Source: Amycolatopsis sp. WAC 01376
GTDB lineage: Bacteria > Actinomycetota > Actinomycetes > Mycobacteriales > Pseudonocardiaceae
Direction of reading: 5' to 3'
NCBI RefSeq assembly: GCF_003947415.1
Contig: NZ_QHKL01000006.1
Location: forward strand, 248,001 to 312,000
Length of the DNA: 64,000 bases
Positions 8,309 through 15,764 of this stretch are shown here, one piece after another; within the stretch, counting starts at the first letter, position 1; each line of letters starts with the position of its first letter. The notes beneath the pieces were generated by a model. That model searched no databases, was not told where the DNA came from, and saw only the letters and a program-made list of their open reading frames with translations. The position numbers and the translations under genes are program-made.

Positions 8309-8832
8309 GACGTGCTCCTGGTGGCCTTGACCCGGACCCGCCCGGCCGGGACGGTGGCCGGGCCGATCTGGGCGAGACGGTGCTCGATGGCGGCGCGGAC
8401 GGCGTCGGCGAGCCCCGCGGTGTTCGTCCGCGCGGTGGTCACCACCGAGACGATCCCGCGCCGCTTGACCTTCAGCTTCGCCGCCGAAACACCATCCACA
8501 GTGGACGCGGCGGTGCGCAGGGTCGACCGGTAGCTGCGCCGGGAGGCGCCGGAGTCCGGGTCGCCTTCGAGCGGCAGCACCGTCGGCTTCCCCGGGACGA
8601 TCGCGCTCACGAGGAGCACGAGGCCGAGCAGCGCGACCACACCGCCGGCGATCGCCGGGAGCGGATCACTCCACCGGAGGCCGTGCAGCGTCGACGCGAC
8701 GGCGTCGTAGCGGATCCACGGGTTCTCCCCGAGGATCGTCTGCACCGCGACGGTGGCGGCGAGGACACATCCGGCGAGCACCACGATGGCGACGAGCACG
8801 GCCGGGACGCTGCGGCGTGGGCGCCGTTTCAT
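8305..8832 (-). CDS. DUF6286 membrane protein
   Basis: A 175-residue protein with two N-terminal hydrophobic helices (about 10-32 and 60-83) and a soluble C-terminal domain (SAAKLKVKRRGIVSVVTTART), as in DUF6286 proteins that accompany actinobacterial Asp23 clusters. Four-base overlaps on both sides (8829-8832 and 8305-8308) show tight coupling. Probably part of the membrane-anchored Asp23 scaffold; the biochemical role is unknown. Confidence 0.75.
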   Translation of the reverse strand: MKRRPRRSVPAVLVAIVVLAGCVLAATVAVQTILGENPWIRYDAVASTLHGLRWSDPLPAIAGGVVALLGLVLLVSAIVPGKPTVLPLEGDPDSGASRRSYRSTLRTAASTVDGVSAAKLKVKRRGIVSVVTTARTNTAGLADAVRAAIEHRLAQIGPATVPAGRVRVKATRSTS

Positions 8833-9215
8833 CGGACCCTCCTCGTTTCGGTCTCGGTGGAATGCAAGGCCGTCACGGTGATGTCGACCCGGGAGACGGT
8901 CAGGCCCGAGAGTTCGCCGACGCGGCGGATCAGATGCTCTCGCGCGGTTTCGGTGGTGGCGCGGACCGAAAGCGGGTACTTCACCGAGAGCCGGACGTCC
9001 AAAGTGGTCGCCGAGCCGGTGACGTGCGCGCTCACCTTGGCGCCCTGGTCGAGGTCTTCGCCGCCGACCGCGATCCCGAGCACCCGGGAAGCCGCGCCGC
9101 CGATGCCGTCGAGTTCGGTGATCGCCCGTGCGGCGATCCGCTCGACGGCACCACCGGCGACGGTCAGGCCGCCGCGCCCGTCCGTTTCCGGCGCGGCGGC
9201 GGTCATGGTCGTCAT
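8829..9215 (-). CDS. Asp23/Gls24 family envelope stress protein
   Basis: A 128-residue Asp23-type protein: GLTVAGGAVERIAARAITELDGI is the usual opening helix and DVRLSVKYPLSVRATTETAREHL the core. It is one of two Asp23 paralogues here (the other at 9439-9903). It is shorter, so the two may form mixed assemblies. The gene sits five bases downstream of a tiny membrane-protein gene and overlaps the DUF6286 gene. Confidence 0.85.
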   Translation of the reverse strand: MTTMTAAAPETDGRGGLTVAGGAVERIAARAITELDGIGGAASRVLGIAVGGEDLDQGAKVSAHVTGSATTLDVRLSVKYPLSVRATTETAREHLIRRVGELSGLTVSRVDITVTALHSTETETRRVR

Positions 9216-9220
9216 GGCGA

Positions 9221-9397
9221 TCAGCCCCGGTCGCGGCCGGCCAGGGCCGAAAGGTCGAGCTTGCCGTCGAGGAACCGGCCGACCAGCAGGCCGAGGGCGG
9301 CGAGGACGAGCACGACGAGGAAGGCGCCGAAGCCGCCGAACGCGCCGGCCACGCCGAGCACGAGACCGGTCAACAGGCCGAGATGGGTGGCGTTCAT
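9221..9397 (-). CDS. Small DUF2273-like membrane protein
   Basis: A 58-residue, almost wholly hydrophobic protein (MNATHLGLLTGLVLGVAGA, then a second glycine-rich helix ending VGRFLDGKLDLSAL). Such two-helix DUF2273-like proteins are standard members of actinobacterial Asp23 clusters. ATG at 9397 has AAGGAGA six bases upstream; the longer open frame to 9442 lacks a ribosome site. Confidence 0.75.
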   Translation of the reverse strand: MNATHLGLLTGLVLGVAGAFGGFGAFLVVLVLAALGLLVGRFLDGKLDLSALAGRDRG

Positions 9398-9438
9398 GAA
9401 CGTTCTCCTTGCTGTGGGGGCGCGGACGGCGCCGGTGG

Positions 9439-9903
9439 TCACTGGACGCGGCCGGATTCGGTGGTCTCGTCGGCGTCGTCGTCGCCAGGGATGTGCACGT
9501 CGGACACGTTGATGTTGACCTCGACGACCTCGAGCCCGGTCATCTGCTCGACCGCGCCGATCACGTTGCGGCGCACCGATTTGGCCAGATCGGCGATCGC
9601 GACGCCGTATTCGACGACGATCTGCAGGTCGACCGCGGCCTGGCGTTCGCCGACCTCGACGGAGACGCCCTGACCGGCGGACGCGGTGGCGCCGGGGATG
9701 CGCTCGCGCAGCGCGTTGAACGCCCGCACGGCGCCGCCGCCGAGCGCGTGGACACCGGTGATCTCGCGGGTCGCGAGGCCCGCGACCTTCTGCACGACGG
9801 TGTCGGCGATCGTGGTCACGCCCTGCGTGGTGACGAGGGCACTGTTCTCGGCGGGGGCGGCGGAGTTCGAGTTCGGCTTGGTGGTCATGGCGGTGTTCGT
9901 CAT
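9439..9903 (-). CDS. Asp23/Gls24 family protein, first gene of cluster
   Basis: A 154-residue Asp23 family protein, with GVTTIADTVVQKVAGLATREITGVHAL and a core AAVDLQIVVEYGVAIADLAKSVRRNV close to the family consensus. The N-terminus is Asn/Ala-rich and the tail acidic (GDDDADETTESGRVQ). ATG at 9903 follows CAGGAGAGCG. It leads the five-gene cluster Asp23-DUF2273-Asp23-DUF6286-AmaP. The promoter should lie in the 210-base gap shared with the divergent alkaline phosphatase. Confidence 0.88.
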   Translation of the reverse strand: MTNTAMTTKPNSNSAAPAENSALVTTQGVTTIADTVVQKVAGLATREITGVHALGGGAVRAFNALRERIPGATASAGQGVSVEVGERQAAVDLQIVVEYGVAIADLAKSVRRNVIGAVEQMTGLEVVEVNINVSDVHIPGDDDADETTESGRVQ

Positions 9904-10080
9904 CGCGCTCTCCTGAAGTCCGGTTTCCGTTGCCTGCGGTGGAAGTTCTTCACTTCCACACTCCATAGACCCAGCGGCGCGAAGATCGTCACGACCCGAT
10001 CGTGTGGTCTGGATCTCACCGTTCGTGGGTATGGCCCGGCCGCGGGCTGTAAGGACCTCTGGTCTTCGCACGACTTCTCT

Positions 10081-10099
10081 GTTAGGAAAGGTTCCTAAC
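10081..10099. promoter_or_regulatory. Palindrome GTTAGGAA-AGG-TTCCTAAC before alkaline phosphatase
   Basis: A perfect 8-bp inverted repeat with a 3-base centre lies five bases before the ribosome site of the phosphatase gene. Similar TTAGGAAA/TTTCCTAA palindromes are, as I recall, found ahead of secreted hydrolase genes in actinomycetes (for example chitosanase operators). It could be an operator or a 5'-UTR hairpin that hides the GGAGG. Confidence 0.6.
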
Positions 10100-10113
10100 T
10101 AACTGGAGGCGAT

Positions 10114-11319
10114 GTGCGCGGACGTGGACTGGCGGCGGCGACGGTTCTGGTGGTCCTGTGCGGCGGTTCGGCCGCCGTCGCGGACACGACGACGGCGCGG
10201 ACGGCGCGCAACATCATCTACCTCCAGGGCGACGGCCTCGGGCTCGGCCAGCGAGACCTGCTCCGCCTGGCGCTCAAGGGCAAGCACGGCAAGCTGGCGA
10301 TGGACGGGCTCGCGGCCACCGGTCTCGTGCGGACGTCGTCCGACGATCCCGACGAGATCGTGACCGACTCGGCCGCGGCGGCCACCGCCCTCGCGACCGG
10401 GCACAAGACGCGCAACGGCGCCGTCGGCGTGGACGCCCACGGCCGCCCGCTGGAAACGATCCTCGAACGGGCGAAGCGGGCGGGGAAGTCGACCGGCCTG
10501 GTCACCACCGCGCAGGTGACAGGCGCGTCGCCGGCGGCCTTCGCGGCGCACGTGCCCAACAGGGACTCGCAGAGCGACATCGCGAAGCAGTACATCGAGA
10601 ACAGCCGCCCGGACGTCCTGCTCCTCGGCGGCGAGGACTGGTGGTATCCGAAGGGGAATCCCGGGCTGTGGCCGGACAAGCCGGGGGAGGAGAGCCGCAG
10701 TCCCTACGGCAACCTGGTCGAACGCGCGCAGCGAACGGGCTACACCTACGTGCGTGACGGCGACGAACTGCGGAACACGCGGGCGAACCGGATCCTCGGC
10801 CTGTTCGCGAACGAGGACATGGTCGACTACGGCCCGGACGGTGTCGGGAAGTACGCGCCGCGGGTGCCGCTCCAGCAGATGGCGCGCAAGGCGCTGGACA
10901 CCCTGTCGAAGAACCCGCGCGGCTTCTTCCTCTTCCTCGAAGAAGAGGGAACCGACGGGATGTCGCACGAGAACAACGCGCACGGCGTGATCGACGCCGG
11001 CCGCGCGCTCGACGCCACCGTCGCCGAGGTGATGCGGTTCGTCCGCACGCACCCCGACACGCTGGTGATCATCGGCGGCGACCACGAGACCGGCGGACTG
11101 TCGATCGAGAACTACGACCCCTCCGACACTGATCCGGACCAGGACGGCCCGTTCGACGTGCCGGGCTCGAAGCTCAAGTTCACCGTGGACTGGACGACAC
11201 ACGACCACACCGGCTCCGACACCCCGGTCACCGCCGAAGGCCCCGGCGCCACCCGGCTGGGCGGCACGGTCGAGAACACCGACGTGCACGGGGTGATGCG
11301 GGCGGCAAGCGGCCTCTGA
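10114..11319 (+). CDS. Secreted alkaline phosphatase
   Basis: A 401-residue alkaline phosphatase of the PhoA superfamily, exported by an N-terminal Sec-type signal (about residues 1-23, ending AAVADT). Family sites are visible: metal-binding GDGLG near residue 40, nucleophile loop TDSAAAATALATG near 83-95 (Ser next to Asp), metal residues in EEEGTDGMSHENNAH, GGDHETGGL, and the late HDHTGSDTPV. It releases phosphate from monoesters outside the cell. GTG at 10114 follows GGAGG by five bases. A palindrome lies just upstream, which may couple expression to phosphate or carbon status. Confidence 0.92.
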   Translation: MRGRGLAAATVLVVLCGGSAAVADTTTARTARNIIYLQGDGLGLGQRDLLRLALKGKHGKLAMDGLAATGLVRTSSDDPDEIVTDSAAAATALATGHKTRNGAVGVDAHGRPLETILERAKRAGKSTGLVTTAQVTGASPAAFAAHVPNRDSQSDIAKQYIENSRPDVLLLGGEDWWYPKGNPGLWPDKPGEESRSPYGNLVERAQRTGYTYVRDGDELRNTRANRILGLFANEDMVDYGPDGVGKYAPRVPLQQMARKALDTLSKNPRGFFLFLEEEGTDGMSHENNAHGVIDAGRALDATVAEVMRFVRTHPDTLVIIGGDHETGGLSIENYDPSDTDPDQDGPFDVPGSKLKFTVDWTTHDHTGSDTPVTAEGPGATRLGGTVENTDVHGVMRAASGL

Positions 11320-11326
11320 ACCGGGA

Positions 11327-11677
11327 TCAGTCGTGGTCCGGGATGCCGTGCAGGTGGTGATCGGCGGCGTTCATGACCTCCGCCAGCAGGCGCCGCACAT
11401 GTCCGCCGCGGGCGCGGTAGAGGACGCGGCGTCCGTCGCGGCGCAGGCTGACCAGGCCGGCGAGCCGCAGTTTCGCCAGGTGCTGGGAGACCGCCGGGCG
11501 GGCGATGCCCACCGCGGCCGCGAGTGACGCGACGTCGGACTCGTCGCCACTGAGCAGCCACAGCATCCGCATCCGGGTCGGATCGGCGAGCATCCGCAAG
11601 GCCGTGGACGCGACTTCGACCTGGTCGGGCGGCGGAAGCGCCGACCATTGGTCACCGGACTCGTCATGTGCGTACAT
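11327..11677 (-). CDS. ArsR/SmtB family metal-responsive regulator
   Basis: A winged-helix repressor of about 116 residues (LADPTRMRMLWLLS, then the recognition helix GIARPAVSQHLAKLRLAGLV and wing RRDGRRVLYRA). It has no cysteines. The C-terminal helix HVRRLLAEVMNAADHHLH followed by GIPDHD is His-rich and partly matches the nickel/cobalt sites of NmtR-like sensors. ATG 11677 is given; GTG 11683 is possible. No good ribosome site precedes either, suggesting a leaderless message. It is divergent from an MFS transporter. Confidence 0.85.
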   Translation of the reverse strand: MYAHDESGDQWSALPPPDQVEVASTALRMLADPTRMRMLWLLSGDESDVASLAAAVGIARPAVSQHLAKLRLAGLVSLRRDGRRVLYRARGGHVRRLLAEVMNAADHHLHGIPDHD

Positions 11678-11683
11678 ATGCAC
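11668..11683. promoter_or_regulatory. Candidate ArsR operator
   Basis: GTGCGTACATATGCAC is a 16-bp imperfect palindrome (12 of 16 positions symmetric) overlapping the ArsR start in the ArsR/MFS control region. Its ATAT-rich centre resembles SmtB/NmtR-type sites. Confidence 0.45.
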
Positions 11684-11726
11684 CTATCATGGGGGCGTGT
11701 CGTCGTTCGGTGAGGAGTCTTCCGGT

Positions 11727-13013
11727 ATGTCGTCGCTGTTCGGCCACCGGGATTATCGCCGCCTGTTCGGAGCGCAACTGGTCGCCCTGTCCGGGACCGG
11801 GCTCGCGACCGTGGCGCTGGGGCTGCTGGCCTACGACCTGGCGGGTGCCGACGCCGGCGCGGTGCTGGGGACGGCGCTGGCGATCAAGATGATCACCTAC
11901 GTGACGGTGGCGCCGCTCGCGGGCGCTTACGCCGACCGCGTGCCGCGCCGGAACGCGCTGGTCTGCCTGGACCTCGTGCGGGCGCTGGTGGTGCTGGCCT
12001 TGCCGTTCGTCGACCAGGTCTGGCAGATCTACGTGCTGATCGTGGTGCTGCAAGCCGCGTCGGCCTCCTTCACCCCCACGTTTCAGGCGGTACTCCCGGA
12101 CATTCTCCCCGACGAGAAGCTCTACACCCGGGCTTTGTCGGCCTCTCAGCTCGCGTCGACGATGGAAAGCCTGCTCAGTCCGGTGATCGCCGCCGCGGTG
12201 CTCAGCGTGGTGAGCTTCCACTGGCTGTTCACCGGCACCTCGGCCGGCTTCGTGCTCTCGGCCGCGTTGGTGCTGAGCACGCGTATCCCGGACGCGGTGC
12301 GCAGCCATCGCGGTGGTGTCCGGGATCGCACGCTGGCCGGAGCCCGCATCTTCTTCGCCACGCCACGGCTGCGCGGGGTGCTGGGGCTGAACCTCGTGGT
12401 CGCGGCGGTCGGCTCGGTGGTCATGGTCAACACCGTCAACTACGTCCAGGACACGCTCGGCCGGAGCCAGGCCGACGTCGCCTTGTTGCTCGCGGGCAAC
12501 GGGGCAGGCACCATCGCCGCGGCGCTGCTGCTGCCGCGGATGCTCGGGCGGATCGCCGAACGGACGGTCATGTTCACCGGCGCGTCGGTGCTCCTGGCCG
12601 GGATCGCCGGGGCCATCGGCCTCTCCACCGTCCATGATGGAGGGTGGCGCTGGCCCGCCGCGCTGGCGGTGTGGGCGGTCGTCGGCACCGGAACCGGGCT
12701 GGTCCTGACCCCGGTCGGCCGGGTCCTGCGACGGTCGAGCGGTGCAGGCGACCGTTCCGCCGTGTTCGCCGCGCAGTTCTCCTTGTCGCACGCGTGCTGG
12801 CTGCTGGCCTATCCGATCGCCGGATGGCTGGCCACGGCGGCGGGCTTCACCGTCACCTGGATCGTGCTCGCCGCGCTCGGACTGACCGGCGTCGTGATCG
12901 CGCTGCGGACGTGGCCACGACGGGAACCCGGATTCCCCTGCGCCGAACTCACCCGGACACCGATGTCACCGATTCGGCCGGCGCCTTCTTCTTCCCGTCA
13001 CCAGGCAAGGTGA
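11727..13013 (+). CDS. MFS transporter, possible metal efflux
   Basis: A 428-residue major facilitator with about 12 membrane helices. SLFGHRDYRRLFGAQLVALSG is the common N-terminus of the MFS_3/NreB-like group, and the loop 2-3 motif reads GAYADRVPRRN. Its divergent ArsR neighbour with a His-rich sensor tail suggests export of a divalent metal, an inference from context. ATG 11727 has GAGGAG nine bases upstream; GTG 11697 is an alternative. The last 65 bases overlap the convergent DHA2 gene antisense, giving an Arg/Pro/Ser tail unlike the family. Confidence 0.85.
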   Translation: MSSLFGHRDYRRLFGAQLVALSGTGLATVALGLLAYDLAGADAGAVLGTALAIKMITYVTVAPLAGAYADRVPRRNALVCLDLVRALVVLALPFVDQVWQIYVLIVVLQAASASFTPTFQAVLPDILPDEKLYTRALSASQLASTMESLLSPVIAAAVLSVVSFHWLFTGTSAGFVLSAALVLSTRIPDAVRSHRGGVRDRTLAGARIFFATPRLRGVLGLNLVVAAVGSVVMVNTVNYVQDTLGRSQADVALLLAGNGAGTIAAALLLPRMLGRIAERTVMFTGASVLLAGIAGAIGLSTVHDGGWRWPAALAVWAVVGTGTGLVLTPVGRVLRRSSGAGDRSAVFAAQFSLSHACWLLAYPIAGWLATAAGFTVTWIVLAALGLTGVVIALRTWPRREPGFPCAELTRTPMSPIRPAPSSSRHQAR

Positions 13014-14499
13014 TCAGCAGGACAACCGCACCGAGGAGGGTGACGACCGCGATCCAGCCCGCGCCGACGTGCATGGCATGGATGAACGCGTCGTCGGCGG
13101 CCCGCGCGAGCGTGGGCTCGCCGACGGCGGCGGCGACGTGGCGGGCCTGTTCGGCGGAAACCCGCGCCTGATCCCGCACCGGGCCGGGTGCGTCCGCCAG
13201 CGAAGGTTCGATCGCCCGCCGGTACACGATCGACATGATCGTGCCGCCGACCGCGATCCCGAGCACGCTGCCGGTTTGCCGCACCGTGTTGGTGACGGCG
13301 GATCCCGCACCGGCCTGGTCCAACGGCAGGTCGCCGATCAACGCGGCCGTGACGGGGCCGATCACCATGCCGATCGAAAGACCCTGCACCAGCAACAGGA
13401 TCTCGATCCAGACGAGTGGGGTGTGCAGCGCAAGGAACCCGTATCCGGCCATCGTCAGCGCGGCCATGGTCAGCGCGGGCACGGTGACAAGGCGTAGCGA
13501 CAGGCGACGGACCAGACGGGTGGCGAGGGGCGCCCCGGCGAGCGCGCCGAGAGCGGTCGGGACATTGGCCAGACCCGCTTTCATCGGGGAGAATCCGAGC
13601 GCGCCTTGGAGGTAGAAAGCGTTGTAGAAGGTGACCGCGGCCACGGCGAAGAGCAGCAATCCGAGCGCCACGTTGCCGCCACCGAACGCGCGTCGCGCGA
13701 GCAGCCTCGGGTCAAAGCTGGGCACCTTGGCACGCAGTTCGACGAGGACGAAAACGGCCAGCAGAACCAGGCCGAGAACGATCGGCGCCCAGACGTCGGC
13801 ACGACTCCACGCGGTCACCTGCCCCGCCCGGATCAGTCCGTACGCCAAGGCCACGAGTCCGCCGGCCGACAGCATCATTCCGGCGGGGTCCAATGGCCGC
13901 GGAGCAGGGCTGCGGAAATTCGGAACAAGCAAGGCGAGCCCGGCGAACGCCAACACCGAGACCGGGACATTGATCAGAAAGACCGAGCCCCACCGGAAAT
14001 GATCGAGCAGGAACCCCGCCAGCACCGGGCCCGCGGCCATTCCGACACCGGCCGACGTCGAGAAAACGCCGATCGCGGCAGCGCGGGCGGGGCCGGTGAA
14101 GGTCCACATGAGGATGGCCAGCATGGCGGGCGTGATCAGCGCACTGCCAACCCCCATCACCGCCCGGGCCGCGATCAGCTGGCCCGCATCGCTCGCGTAC
14201 GCCGCCCACAGCGAGGATCCGGCGAAGACCGCCAAGCCGCTGGAAAACACCGTCCGGTGACCGAAACGATCGCCCAAAGCGCCCGCGGTGAACATCAAGG
14301 TGGCGAAGGCCAGCGTGTACGAACCTGTCGCCCATTGCAGTTCACCGGGATCGGCCCCAAGGCCGCGGACCGGGTCTGCGAGGGTCTCCAGCGTGGTACT
14401 CAGGACGGTGTTGTCCAGCCAAATCAGCAGCGAACACAACATGAGAACGGCGAGAATCAACCGCTGCCTGAATTTCGGCAGCGTCGCAGGCGTGGTCAA
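12949..14499 (-). CDS. DHA2 family multidrug exporter (EmrB/QacA type)
   Basis: A 516-residue, 14-helix proton antiporter. LDNTVLSTTLETLA is the DHA2 motif D1 region, WATGSYTLAFATLMFTAGALGDRFGHR is motif A, and GVGSALITPAMLAIL with GPVLAGFLLDHFRWGSVFLINVPV covers motif C. Substrates are probably hydrophobic drugs. The start is TTG at 14499, with AAGGTG nine bases upstream. No dedicated regulator is adjacent; the long gap upstream is repeat-rich. Its 3' end overlaps the MFS gene by 65 bases. Confidence 0.88.
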   Translation of the reverse strand: MTTPATLPKFRQRLILAVLMLCSLLIWLDNTVLSTTLETLADPVRGLGADPGELQWATGSYTLAFATLMFTAGALGDRFGHRTVFSSGLAVFAGSSLWAAYASDAGQLIAARAVMGVGSALITPAMLAILMWTFTGPARAAAIGVFSTSAGVGMAAGPVLAGFLLDHFRWGSVFLINVPVSVLAFAGLALLVPNFRSPAPRPLDPAGMMLSAGGLVALAYGLIRAGQVTAWSRADVWAPIVLGLVLLAVFVLVELRAKVPSFDPRLLARRAFGGGNVALGLLLFAVAAVTFYNAFYLQGALGFSPMKAGLANVPTALGALAGAPLATRLVRRLSLRLVTVPALTMAALTMAGYGFLALHTPLVWIEILLLVQGLSIGMVIGPVTAALIGDLPLDQAGAGSAVTNTVRQTGSVLGIAVGGTIMSIVYRRAIEPSLADAPGPVRDQARVSAEQARHVAAAVGEPTLARAADDAFIHAMHVGAGWIAVVTLLGAVVLLITLPGDGKKKAPAESVTSVSG

Positions 14500-14722
14500 T
14501 GAGCACCTTCGGATATCGATCGGCGGGAACTCGAGCGACCATAAGGAAACTCCGCGACGCTGTCAAACTTCGGTTTTCTTGGCGATACTGTTGCGGTTGA
14601 ATGAATTGTATGCCCTCGGCGGGATTTGCGGAGTGAACAATTCTGTGCCCTCGGAATGATTTGTCATTTGACGGATTTCATGCCTTCTGGAGGTTGCGGT
14701 CGGGCGGCATTCATGCCGGTTA

Positions 14723-14748
14723 TTGAGGGGTAAGGCGAACGTGTCGTG
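14723..14748 (+). repeat. Dispersed 26-bp motif, left inverted copy
   Basis: TTGAGGGGTAAGGCGAACGT then GTCGTG. The inverted counterpart is at 15081-15106, so the pair bounds a block of about 380 bases that contains the palindromic array and the dispersed element. Related copies occur near 37861, 40301, 49571 and 49649. Confidence 0.7.
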
Positions 14749-14789
14749 TCTTGGGCGAGACGGTGGGCTGGGTGACGCGACACCGCACT

Positions 14790-14940
14790 CGCGTGCGCAG
14801 ACCCGGATCTCGCGTGTTTAGAGACGTAACTCGCGTGTTCAGATTCCGCACTCGCGAGTGCGGCATCCAGGCACGTGAGTTACGTCCCCAAGCACGCGAG
14901 TTACGTCCTCAAGCACGCGAGTCACGCCTTCACGACCGGC
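14790..14940. repeat. Palindromic array of 21-bp units
   Basis: Three forward units (14790-14810, 14811-14831, 14832-14852; consensus CGCGTG-N9-AACT or CACT) meet at GCACTCGCGAGTGC, then four inverted units follow (14857-14877, 14878-14898, 14899-14919, 14920-14940). The two 63-base halves can pair as one long imperfect stem. The unit matches the tandem array at 7684-7746. Confidence 0.85.
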
Positions 14941-14944
14941 CGCC

Positions 14945-15106
14945 GAGGTCACAGCCGTCCCACTGTCACCAGAGATCACATCTGACGGTAGCGAAAGCCT
15001 CCTTCACTACCGTCAGAGTAGGGAAGGAGGCCCTCACTACCAGGAGAACGCCTACGCAGAAGCGGACACCGACCCCGCGTCACGACACGTTTGACTTACC
15101 CTCAAC
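14945..15106 (+). repeat. Dispersed intergenic element, copy 1
   Basis: About 160 bases starting GAGGTCACAGCCGTCCCACT and ending in the CACGACACG...CCCTCAA motif are repeated at 49436-49597 with roughly 85 percent identity by eye. It contains a perfect 11-bp inverted repeat (TCTGACGGTAG at 14981-14991, CTACCGTCAGA at 15007-15017). No reading frame is conserved between the copies. Confidence 0.85.
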
Positions 15107-15345
15107 AACCAGGTCGGGGCGCGAACACGACACGTTTGACTTTTCGACCCAATAGAACAGTGGCCCGCTGGCGTTGTGATCACGTTCCACCAGTGCACCG
15201 ACGTAGTGCTGGATCAAGGTGGTCGGTGGAGTGCGTCGTCCTCCCATGTACTCGATGTCGAGGGACTCACCCGGAGAACGTTTGTGACGGACCGCACGGG
15301 CTTCCGCGTTGACCTCGAGCTTGGTCGAGGTCCAACCATGAGGCC

Positions 15346-15726
15346 ATGACCCTCGAAGCAGACGAAATGCTCTTGTTCCGGAACACCATGCGGATCACCG
15401 ACGGCCACCTGGAGCAGTTCACCGCCGCCGTGCGCGAAGCGGTCGACTTCGTCGAGCGCAACGCGCCGCAGGTGATGGTGCAGACGTTCGTGGACGCTGA
15501 TCGCATGCTGGCCTACAGCTATCAGATGTACGCCGATTCGGACGCGGTCCTCGAACACTGGCGGATCTCCGAGAACCACATCAACGCTGTGTCGGAGCAC
15601 TGCACGGTGGTGGATTTCCAGGTGCACGGCTCGCCGGACGAACGAGTGCTGGCGGGGATGCGGGGCATGATCGACGACGGCACCGCTGTCGTCACGCCAC
15701 GGATCGCGGGCTTCGTGCGCCCCTGA
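15346..15726 (+). CDS. Hypothetical protein, possible dimeric alpha/beta barrel
   Basis: A 126-residue soluble protein I do not recognise with certainty. The pattern (RITDGHLEQFTAAVREAVDFV, then QTFVDADRMLAYSYQMYADSDAVLEHW and a SEHCTVVDFQVHG strand) resembles antibiotic-monooxygenase-like ferredoxin folds, in which a strand, a helix and a strand are repeated. ATG 15346 has GAGG four bases upstream. It stands alone between repeats and the convergent TMEM175 gene; no function is assigned. Confidence 0.6.
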   Translation: MTLEADEMLLFRNTMRITDGHLEQFTAAVREAVDFVERNAPQVMVQTFVDADRMLAYSYQMYADSDAVLEHWRISENHINAVSEHCTVVDFQVHGSPDERVLAGMRGMIDDGTAVVTPRIAGFVRP

Positions 15727-15764
15727 CGGACCCGCACGGCGCTGCATGACACGTACGCGTCGGC

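Larger units (their letters stand above)
14500..15345. other. Repeat-rich intergenic region, no gene seen
   Basis: This 846-base gap has no convincing reading frame. Bases 14500-14720 are comparatively AT-rich and presumably hold the DHA2 promoter. The rest is a mosaic of repeats listed separately: an inverted 26-bp motif pair (14723-14748 and 15081-15106), a palindromic 21-bp array (14790-14940) and a roughly 160-bp dispersed element (14945-15106). Another partial copy of the 26-bp motif is at 15129-15150. Confidence 0.8.

Noticed and set aside
6929..8533. A 534-codon plus-strand frame across rskA and the AmaP cluster
   Set aside because: It is out of frame with rskA and antisense to amaP and the DUF6286 gene, with no domain signal.
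10081..10099. Considering the palindrome as a transcription terminator
   Set aside because: It lies five bases before the ribosome site of the phosphatase and has no T run; an operator or leader hairpin fits better.
14790..14940. Possible CRISPR array
   Set aside because: Units are contiguous and mirrored, without variable spacers.
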